From positions 833,228 to 897,227 of the forward strand of contig ML996689.1 of assembly GCA_010356995.1 (NCBI GenBank): a DNA stretch of 64,000 bases, read 5' to 3'. The notes below the pieces were generated by a model, which was given only the letters and a program-made list of their open reading frames with translations, searched no databases and was not told the origin of the DNA. Position numbers and translations under genes: made by a program. Positions 56,101 through 64,000 of the stretch are shown here, one piece after another. The stretch's first letter is position 1. Every line of letters begins with the position of its first letter. Source of the stretch: Trichodelitschia bisporula (Eukaryota > Ascomycota > Dothideomycetes > Phaeotrichales > Phaeotrichaceae).

Positions 56101-56233
56101 CCTTATCGCCAGCGCTTGCGCCGTGCCCTTTAGCGCTCCTGACCGTCACAGCTCGCCACCGACTGCTGCGACCGGCATTCAGTCTCGTGGAGCATCAACC
56201 GCGCTTGCGTGACATCACCTCACGACCACAACC
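53183..56233. other. Gene-poor spacer
   Basis: About 3 kb between the ferric reductase and the DUF2985 gene. Frames up to about 130 codons on both strands lack any recognisable feature. The last 250 bp are the probable leader of the downstream gene. Confidence 0.4.
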
Positions 56234-57540
56234 ATGTCTACCTCCCCAGATCCGACACCCAGCTCCCCAACCCTCGACCACCTCAATTCGCGCCGCCGAA
56301 CAAACACCAGCAGCTCGACCTCCTCCCGTCTCCGATCCGCTTCCGTTCGTGTCCTCTCCGCAGACGTCCCACACGGCATGTGGGCCGCGACTGGCACTGT
56401 ACTGGCCAAAACACCCGCTCCGGTGGAGATACGCAAGGGATCATTCGGACCAGAGGGATGGACGGAGAGCGGACAGCGGCACAACAGCGTCACTTCTGCC
56501 AACGGGAAGAGCAAGGGAGCTACAGTTGCGGAATTGGGTGTCTTGCATGAGCCAGAGCGACCCAGCTTCGACACGCGCACGGCAGAGCAAACGCGGGGGT
56601 TGGACCCAATGGCAGTGGGAGGGTCCGTGGGACGGGCGCCTGAAATCACCGAAGACCCTCATCTGCCCTGGACACAGTCGACTACGATCGCGCTCCGTGC
56701 GTTCTGGAAGTGGTTCACGACGCCGCTCGGGTTCTTCATCACGATATACGGGCTCAATGTCGTTGCATGGGGCGGGATGCTCTTCCTACTGCTCTGCAAT
56801 GCTTCGCCGGCGATGTGCAAACCGAACTGCAATGATATCAACTCGCCGCGGCGGGTTTGGATTGAGATCGACAGCCAGATTCTGAATGCACTGTTTTGCG
56901 TTACTGGGTTTGGGCTCATTCCGTGGCGGTTCAGAGACTTGTACTGGCTGCTTGTGTGGCGCTGGGGCATTCGCGGGCATGCGAGGAAGGAGGAGGGCAT
57001 GCGGCGGCTGGCGGGCATTCATCGTGGTTGGTTCAGGCTGCGCGGGAGTGAGCACTGGGAGGATGAGGGCGATGAGGCGCGCGACTTGGCGAATCCAGCG
57101 GTGCCGTTGCCGTTGGATAAGAGGCTCGACGGGCCGGTTACGGGGATCAGGGCGCCGCCGACGGCGACTTGGAGGATGGATTATGTGGTTTGGTGCGCTG
57201 TTTGGAATACCTTTCTGCAGGCGGTCTTGTGCGGGTTTATGTGGGGCATGAACAGGTACGTCAAGTTATGGTTTTAGGATTTGAGCGAATGCTAACCATG
57301 CACAGATACGACCGGCCTAGTTGGAGTACGGGGCTTTTCGTTGCGATGGCATGTATTGTTGCCGGCCTTGGTGGGATCATGATGTTCATGGAGGGCAAGA
57401 AGGTGAAGAAGGTGGAGGGAGTTCCGCCGAAGGGAAGCTCAGAGATGGAGAAACTGGCTCCTTCTCCTTCTACACGGGGTCAGAAGGATCCCATGATACC
57501 CGGTCAGCAACAGGCGAGCCGACGCGAAGAGCCTGTATAG
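56234..57540 (+). CDS. DUF2985 family membrane protein
   Basis: Exons 56234-57255 and 57306-57540 give 418 residues. An N-terminal disordered region of about 145 residues is followed by membrane segments: TTPLGFFITIYGLNVVAWGGMLFLLLC, LNALFCVTGFGLIPWRFRDLYWLLVWRWG, DYVVWCAVWNTFLQAVLCGFMWG and FVAMACIVAGLGGIMMF (each split here from a longer run). The order of the PLGFF/GLNVVAWG segment, IDSQILNALFCVTGFG, WRFRDLY and the NR-YDRPSWSTG stretch across the intron is that of the fungal DUF2985 family, whose function is unknown. The acidic/basic C-terminal tail (KKVKKVEG) is cytosolic by the positive-inside rule. No neighbour explains its role. Confidence 0.82.
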
Positions 57541-59691
57541 AGCGATTGTATGCATCGTTTGGCGTTGGCCGGGAGCGTGGTCTGTTGTATACCAGGAGAG
57601 TCTAGCCCATAGGATGGCCTCATTTTGGCAGTTCAGGAAAGAGCACATCTTTTTCTTCCTTATCCAACTTTCGGCCATTGCTGCTCTCTGTAAAGTTCTC
57701 CCAGCGCCACCTCAGTGAGAGCTCCTTTGCACATGTCGAGATTGACACGGCTACATGCTGTAGTTAGGCTGAGGTACCGGTTCCTTCACACACAGCCGCT
57801 CAAACGACATCTCTCAAGCTTCTACTAACGACATATCCCCAACGCTTAGACGTCGAGTTGGGGTTCAGTTCCTTGCGGACCACGCTCGATGCAAATCAGC
57901 ACGCACGCCATTCATCACCGGACCACTAGATAGCAGGATCGTCAGTCTAGCCTTCATGGCTCGACTAGTGCCAACTTTTCCCCGCCGACCAGCTGCTCTA
58001 CTTCAGACTTAAGGCGAGTAAGAGTGACGACAACGGCATCGGATTCGAGAGTGGATGATGAAGTCCGTCAGAGGAGAATGATGGGATCGGGATTCAAAGA
58101 TCGGCCCGAGATCGTTCCTGTGACACAAATACGGTGATAATCGATCGGCCCGGAGTCGTATCCGATCCGCTAAATCCACAAGAATTGGTACCCACAGTCG
58201 GCACCTCGCGGAACAGGAGTCTCCTTGATCACTCTTGAGACGTCTCCGATCTCGGAGACATGGTACCATGCTTCTAGGAACAGTTCCCTGGCTTCCATCC
58301 CGCTAGTACTCGTACTCGACCCGCCTTCATGTGGGGGAGCGAACGCCGCGCAAAGCCTGCAGATGCGCTAAAGGACCTTGGTCTCTTTCTTCATGAAGAT
58401 TTGCGACAAGTGACACATCATCATGTGGGGAAACAGATGGGCAGCTAGCCAACCAGCGCTCGCGGATGTGGTCATCGAAATTCTCGAAATCCCCGCAACT
58501 TTGCCCCCAGCTGGGCTCAACCCTAAAAGAACTTGGGGCGCGCTGGACGGGCAGCGCTGCTCGTAAAGTGCCACCTGCAAACCTGTCATCCCGAGAGCAT
58601 TGTTCCAGGCTCGTCTTGGGCGTGCGTGCTATTAATACGGACCTTGTCCGAGTCTGTAGGCCGTTGCGGTTAACCCTCTGCGGTTTGAGATGGGGCTTAT
58701 GAGGATATAAGATCTACTTGCTTTAAGGTTCTGCCAGCGGATTTTTGCACCTATATCCTTTGGGAAACTCTGATCCTTGAATCGTGCAATCGACGGTGCC
58801 TCCTCACGGCTTGTTGCAGCTTGATGGGCCTGCCGCAATGCTATACGGCCGGATGGCGACTCAGCGGCTCATTAACAGTGGCATCTGTAGGTCACCTTTG
58901 GGATCCCTCAACGACGCTACCGGCGTGGCAATTGATAAACAAGAGCCATGAAGATCACCACGACGGTCCCAGAATGCGCCTACGGCTAACACGGAGCAAT
59001 TCCGCATCAATCTAACAGCCCCATCACGATCTAGGCCAGATTGCCATCTGAGATGGGGCTAGGACCTCTCTATCCCAGGGCTCTTTCAAGCCCATGAAAG
59101 CTTTACCGACGCATGCAAACCAGTCACGACCTCCAATAAGACCTACCTGCCACGCTGTGTTTAATAAGGGATACCTTGCTAGTGGTGTTAGTTGTAAGCT
59201 GTACACCATATCAATTGACGTGGAGAAGATTTGAAGGCTAGAGTTGTTAGCCTGGCCGCTTGGCTTTGCATCCGAGGTGCAGTTCTCTTCTTCTTGGCCC
59301 CACAAGGAATAAACGCCTCCTCTTACAAACCCTCGTCGGTCTCCACACTCCTCCACGCCCTCCACATCCTGCTTATTGGGGCTATCTCGCCCTCGGTGAG
59401 CCAGTTTGGTGCTTACCTCCAATTCTTACCCTCCCAACCTTCTTCCCTTCACCAGTTCACCATCCGCACCCCATCCGCGTCCCGTTCCGCCCTCCTAACC
59501 AACCAACCGACGTCCCTTCCATCTCTCTCCAGCCACCTCGTCACCAACCCCGCCTCCCATCATCCTTGCTTCTAACCTCACTCCTCCCTCGGCCCTCTAT
59601 CCGCGACGCACCAGACATTGGCTCACCATCACATGCGGCATCAAACACTCCCATCATGAGCCACTAGAGCTATCACTATACACGCGCCACC
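57541..59691. other. Intergenic region and long leader of the zinc-cluster gene
   Basis: About 2.15 kb. The stretch 59300-59690 is C-rich and pyrimidine-rich, as expected for a fungal promoter or leader. No gene recognised elsewhere. Confidence 0.4.
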
Positions 59692-62600
59692 ATGCCGCCG
59701 ACAACAACCCACCCCGCGTCCGCCTACACCCCCTCCCCCACCAGTGCCGATGCTCGCCACCCGCCTCCCTTCCCCATATCCACCCCACGCAGTCCGCGCA
59801 CCGACATGCGCCCCTCGCCCACCGACCCCGAGCCCACCAGCCCCTACGACTTCCCACTGGGCTTCATCCCACAATCCTTCCCGCCCTTCGTCCCCTTCGA
59901 GGCCCGCGCCAACCCCCCACAGCCTGCAACATCGGGCTACATGCCGCAGCGCCGGGCGAGCGGCAGCAGCGGCGCTGACAGCCGCGCGCGCGAGATGGTG
60001 ACGCCGGAGAGCGGCGCGTACGGCGACGAGAACGGGGGCGAGCGGAAGAAGGATGTGGGCGGTGGGGAAGTGCCGCCGTGGAGCGAGTTGAAGACTAAGG
60101 CGGGGAAGGAGCGCAAGCGCCTCCCGCTGGCGTGCATTGCGTGCCGGAGGAAGAAGATTCGCTGCTCCGGCGAGAAGCCCGCGTGCAAGCATTGCCTGCG
60201 GAGCCGGATACCCTGTGTGTACAAGGTTACGACGAGGAAGGCGGCGCCTCGCACGGATTACATGGCTATGCTGGATAAGCGGCTCAAGCGAATGGAGGAG
60301 CGCGTTATCAAGCTTATTCCCAAGGGGAATGAGGCAGTGATTGCGAGTGTTCCTCGCGCCGTGCTTAAGCCCGCTCCCGCAGGATCAGCGAAGTCGCCCG
60401 GTAGGAAGAGGGCTGCGGATGAGGCGTTTGGTCATGAGGGCGAGCTGGACGCGTGGGCCAAGGGCCGGCCGAACGGGAAGGAGCTGCCAATCAAGGGACA
60501 GGATTCAGATGAGAAGCGATTGCTGGTCGAGGGCGCGGAGGCGCTGCCGTCGAAGGAGATTCAGATGCACCTCGCTGAGGTGTACTTTGAGTACGTGTAC
60601 GGCCAGGCGTATCCGCTGCTGCACAAGCCGAGTTTCTTGCGCAAGCTGGCGGCGGGTACCGTGCCGCCTGTGCTCATTCTCGCGGTCTGTGCCATTGCGG
60701 CCCGCTTCTCGGATCATCCTGCCGTGAGGACGGAGCCGGCGTTTTTGCGGGGGGAGAATTGGGCGAGTGTGGCGCGGGAGATTGCGCTGAAGCGGTACGA
60801 TACGCCGAACATTACGATCTTGCTTGTGTATATTCTCCTCGGTCTTCATGAGTTTGGGACGTGTCAGGGTGGGCGGAGTTGGATGTTCGGCGGGATGGCG
60901 CAGCGCATGGCGTTTGCGCTGCAGCTGCATATGGATCTGGATCATAAGAGCTGGGATCGAGGGAAGAAAGACCAAACGCGGTTGACACCGACGGATCGGG
61001 AAATTCGGCGACGCACAATGTGGAGCTGCTACTTGATGGACAGGTTTAACTCCTCTGGCACGGACCGACCCATGCAGATGGCCGACGAGTTTGTCAACAT
61101 TCCGCTGCCGATCAAGGAGAGCTACTTTCAGATGGAAGTCTCGGGTCCCACGGAGACGCTCGAGGGCAAGGTCCTCTATCCTGCTGAGCCGGACGCCGGG
61201 GAACTTGTCGATGCGCGCGAGAATATGGGTGCAGCGGCATATATAATACGCCTTGTTTCGCTCTGGGGACGTGTAGTACGATACTGGAACCTGGGCGGCC
61301 GAGAAGCGGAGGACCGACCGATATGGGCAACAGACTCTGAATACCACGCCCTACGTAAAGCGATCCTGGAGTTCCGTGATACGCTACCCGAGTCATTGCG
61401 CTACAACGCGGACAACCTACGAAATCATACCACGGACCGTGTGGCGAACCAGTTCATATTCATGCATCTCGTGTATAACCAGCTCGTACTTTTCATGAGC
61501 CGATTCTCGCTTCCCTTATCCGGCCGTGGTCGTATACCAGCCGACATGCCGGCGGACTTTCTCAAGAGCTCCGCACACGCGGCACTTGACGCTGCAAACC
61601 AGATATCCGCACTGATCAAGGAGGCGACGGAGCACGCCGTGACTGCACCATTTGCGGGGTACTGCGCCTTCTACTCAAGCACGGTGCACATCTACGGAGT
61701 GTTCAGCAAGAACGCGAAGCTCGAGATGGTAGCGAAGCAGAACCTAGCGCACAATGTGCGCTATCTGAGCAAGATGAAGAAGTATTGGGGCATGTTCCAT
61801 TTCGTCGCTGAGAATCTCAAGGATTTGTATCGGCAGCATGCTGATGCCGCGCACCGCGGGTCTGCAGCCGCAGCCGCAGCCGCTGGGAAGCAGGAACAGA
61901 TCTTCCAGTACGGCGACTGGTTCGACCGGTACCCGCATGGTGTGTCGCAGACGGACTATGAAGATCCAGCTTCGGATCAGAAGCTCGAGCCAGGCGGAGA
62001 CGCGGTGCTGGGCGAAAAGAGTGCGCTCCAGAGCGTCGAGGAGTTCTTCGCCACGCTCGAGCCACCCGTGCTCCCAACGGCACGAAGAGGTGGAGCCAAA
62101 AAGGCCAAAGTTCAGAGCAAGGGTGGTAAAACGTCGGCAGGCGACGGTGCCGTTGCAAACATGCGCGACGGACAGGCGTCTGAAGTGCCGCTGCAGAGCC
62201 CCGTGCCGTTCGACGGCTTTGACCAGTCTCTCTTGCCGTATCAGACGGATCCGGCGTATGGAAATTACTTCACTATGGCGGCGCCGGGACTGCCGCAGGC
62301 GGCGATGCTGTCACAATTAGACCGGCACATGGTGCTGGCATCGTACGCAGGAATGGATCCGGCGAGCGCGGCAGCGATTTCGAACACTATGTCTACAGCG
62401 GGAGGTGTGGAAGGTGGTGTGGGGATAGGGATGCCGGGAGTGCAGCAACAGCAGCAGCAGCAGCAGCCGGTTGACTTGTGGAATATCGGCAATGTGGATT
62501 TGAGCGTATTTGGGTCGGCAGGGATGGGCTTCGGCGGTGCGAATGGCTGGTCGGATCCCAGCACCGCATGGTTTATGCCCTGGAATCTGGCGCCGCCCGA

Positions 62601-62742
62601 GAATCCGCGCGGCGAGGAGTTTGGCGATGCGGCGTTCGGAAGGATGGGATATGGTGGCTTCGGAGGCGTCGGGATCGTGGAGAGGATGCAGGGGAACAAT
62701 CGAACGGGAGGGGGCGTGTTTGATGATACCAAAACGCAGTAA
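59692..62742 (+). CDS. Zn2Cys6 fungal transcription factor
   Basis: The intronless gene encodes 1016 residues. A Pro/Ser-rich N-terminus leads to a zinc cluster with six Cys at 148, 151, 158, 165, 168 and 175 (CIACRRKKIRC, KPACKHCLRSRIPC). A linker and short helix follow (YMAMLDKRLKRMEERVIKLI), likely for dimer contact. The middle domain begins near residue 285 (YFEYVYGQAYPLLHKPSFLRKL) and has the typical WMFGGMAQRMAFALQLHMD and RRRTMWSCYLMDR motifs of the fungal-specific regulatory domain. The C-terminal activation part is Gly/Met-rich with a Gln run. It should bind CGG-type sites and activate or repress an unknown pathway; no metabolic cluster sits beside it. Confidence 0.93.
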   Translation: MPPTTTHPASAYTPSPTSADARHPPPFPISTPRSPRTDMRPSPTDPEPTSPYDFPLGFIPQSFPPFVPFEARANPPQPATSGYMPQRRASGSSGADSRAREMVTPESGAYGDENGGERKKDVGGGEVPPWSELKTKAGKERKRLPLACIACRRKKIRCSGEKPACKHCLRSRIPCVYKVTTRKAAPRTDYMAMLDKRLKRMEERVIKLIPKGNEAVIASVPRAVLKPAPAGSAKSPGRKRAADEAFGHEGELDAWAKGRPNGKELPIKGQDSDEKRLLVEGAEALPSKEIQMHLAEVYFEYVYGQAYPLLHKPSFLRKLAAGTVPPVLILAVCAIAARFSDHPAVRTEPAFLRGENWASVAREIALKRYDTPNITILLVYILLGLHEFGTCQGGRSWMFGGMAQRMAFALQLHMDLDHKSWDRGKKDQTRLTPTDREIRRRTMWSCYLMDRFNSSGTDRPMQMADEFVNIPLPIKESYFQMEVSGPTETLEGKVLYPAEPDAGELVDARENMGAAAYIIRLVSLWGRVVRYWNLGGREAEDRPIWATDSEYHALRKAILEFRDTLPESLRYNADNLRNHTTDRVANQFIFMHLVYNQLVLFMSRFSLPLSGRGRIPADMPADFLKSSAHAALDAANQISALIKEATEHAVTAPFAGYCAFYSSTVHIYGVFSKNAKLEMVAKQNLAHNVRYLSKMKKYWGMFHFVAENLKDLYRQHADAAHRGSAAAAAAAGKQEQIFQYGDWFDRYPHGVSQTDYEDPASDQKLEPGGDAVLGEKSALQSVEEFFATLEPPVLPTARRGGAKKAKVQSKGGKTSAGDGAVANMRDGQASEVPLQSPVPFDGFDQSLLPYQTDPAYGNYFTMAAPGLPQAAMLSQLDRHMVLASYAGMDPASAAAISNTMSTAGGVEGGVGIGMPGVQQQQQQQQPVDLWNIGNVDLSVFGSAGMGFGGANGWSDPSTAWFMPWNLAPPENPRGEEFGDAAFGRMGYGGFGGVGIVERMQGNNRTGGGVFDDTKTQ
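62442..62466. repeat. CAG microsatellite coding polyglutamine
   Basis: Eight consecutive Gln codons, seven CAG and one CAA, in the C-terminal part of the transcription factor. Confidence 0.9.
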
Positions 62743-63108
62743 CTCTGGGTAGGATAAGAAGGATCTCCGCCTCGATGTTCTTGGACCTGCGGGCAGCTGG
62801 ATAGTCCAGAGCAGCGTACATATTCGAACGATAAAAGGATTCCGCGGCTTCGCGCTGCTAATTGAAAGTAAACAAAGACACCGCTGTGAAACAGTAAACA
62901 AACATGGTGATTTTCATTTTCATGGTGTTGCACATTAAACCCCTTGCATCCCTGCAGCAATGACGTTTTTCTGACCGATGCGCCAACCAAGCAAGCCAGT
63001 CCAAAGCAAGCAAGCAAGCTCGTGCCACCGAGCTTCAACCTCCCCTCCGGCCACACACAAACAACTTCTTCGCAACCACTGAACCTACCCCACGAACACA
63101 AAATCACG
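62743..63108. other. Intergenic spacer
   Basis: 366 bp between two plus-strand genes. It contains a short run of AAGC repeats near 63003-63018 but no gene. Confidence 0.4.
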
Positions 63109-64000
63109 ATGCCGCGCAAAGGCTCTGTTGCGGCGGCGCGTTCTGCCACGCGTTCCCAGGACAAGGGATATCTCAAGTCGAACGAGATAGCCGAGCCCGT
63201 CGTGCTTCCTACCGCAGCACAACCTCCGATCAAGCCAGTCGCGAAGACTCCCTCGGCGTTGCGCTTCGTTCTTGCTGTCATTCTGAGCTTCGGGACCTCT
63301 TACGCGCTCTACACTTTCGGTGCGCCGTATACGGCGGGCGAGTTGTCGGCTGTGAGCCGCCGCGTTGTTGAGCTCGAGGAGGTCCTTGCGTTTCCGGCAT
63401 GGCGGATCGTGGAGCTTGGTGTCGGTTGGCTTGCGGGTTATGATGGTAGGTTGATTTGTGGTGATGGGTGCTCGGGTACTAACTGGGTGTAGACTACGAC
63501 GTTGCGGCACTCATCATCCTGACTCGCCTCCCTTACTACTTCCTCCTCAACACCTTCTACGAAGTCTCACTTACGACCAGCGCCCTCGCTCTAACCTTTG
63601 ACGTCGTCAGCGCCGCGCTTCCTTTCACCTTCCTCCGCAAACGGCACCTTGAGCACGTCTCCTCGGCTCCCAAATCCGCTGTTCCGAACCAAGGTGTGAT
63701 CAACAACAAGACGATCTTCGGCCTCACGTCTCTTCTATCATCTAGCTTGTACACGATCGTCCTCTACGCCTCCTTCCGCACCTGGCTTCCCGTCTTCGTG
63801 GCTACACACTTCCACGATCTTCCCACGCTGGAACTCGCTCACTCGCGCGGCTACGTCGACCTCCTCCCGCTTTTCGTGCCGCTCGGTTGGGCCGCTTTCG
63901 CGTTCCTCTTCTCGCCTAGCGCAGGCGCGCAGAACAACCTAGGTGACGCTCGTGCGGCGGCTTTCAATCCCGCTACTGCATCGATGTGGGACCATATTGT
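63109..64000 (+). CDS. Multi-pass membrane protein (3' partial)
   Basis: Exons 63109-63445 and 63493-64000, in one frame, run off the end of the window with 281 residues visible. The N-terminus is basic (MPRKGSVAAARSATRSQDKG) and precedes the first hydrophobic segment (LRFVLAVILSFGTSYALYTF). Later segments include YDVAALIILTRLPYYFLLNTFYEV, KTIFGLTSLLSSSLYTIVLYASF, YVDLLPLFVPLGWAAFAFLF (shown in parts). The intron of 47 nt has GT-AG ends and joins YDG to DYD. It looks like a conserved fungal membrane protein of unknown function; I cannot name the family. Confidence 0.7.

Noticed and set aside
59641-60192. Minus-strand frame of 183 codons over the zinc-cluster gene start
   Set aside because: Antisense to the strongly supported transcription factor and without features.

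Overview
The window is nuclear DNA of a filamentous ascomycete (Pezizomycotina). Introns are short (about 45-70 nt) with GT-AG ends, coding regions are GC-rich at third positions, and the gene families are fungal: Zn2Cys6 regulator, cutinase, ferric reductase, DUF2985 protein and secreted Cys-rich proteins. I saw no operons, no convincing tRNA or rRNA gene, no CRISPR array and no intact transposon. The genus cannot be named from the sequence alone.

Layout. 1-3955: 3' part of the Rieske protein of complex III (+), adenylosuccinate synthetase (-, 11 exons including a 7-nt exon) and a DRAP-type deaminase (+). 5890-10014: a secreted Cys-rich protein, a single-pass membrane protein, a possible 92-residue protein and a large secreted conserved protein. 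11782-22166: stand-alone glycinamide ribonucleotide synthetase (GARS) with a GC-AG intron, a GPI-type Cys-rich protein, Elongator subunit Elp6, a Chk2/Rad53 kinase (FHA plus kinase) and a J-domain protein with an RS/RE-rich tail. 22167-29895: a stretch of nearly 8 kb with no recognisable gene; it contains a 10-N gap flanked by a 122-bp direct repeat that looks like an unmerged contig overlap. 29896-31130: two diverged tandem copies of an unknown small gene. 32444-35518: a long dual-specificity phosphatase with a recent 174-bp internal duplication.

39108-42032: ribosomal protein L4 and a cutinase. 43194-47759: two unknown proteins, a Nudix hydrolase and tRNA-splicing endonuclease subunit Sen15. 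51264-64000: ferric reductase, DUF2985 membrane protein, a 1016-residue zinc-cluster transcription factor, and the 5' part of a multi-pass membrane protein that runs off the window.

How the genes relate: most are unrelated housekeeping or accessory genes. Loose links are purine synthesis (GARS, adenylosuccinate synthetase) with riboflavin (DRAP deaminase; GTP is the precursor), and two factors acting on tRNA (Elp6 in wobble-uridine modification, Sen15 in splicing). Three head-to-head pairs share intergenic promoters: ADE12/deaminase, ELP6/Chk2 and Nudix/SEN15. The best candidates for something undescribed are the tandem paralogue pair at 30-31 kb and the secreted Cys-rich proteins; I found no clear multi-gene novel system.
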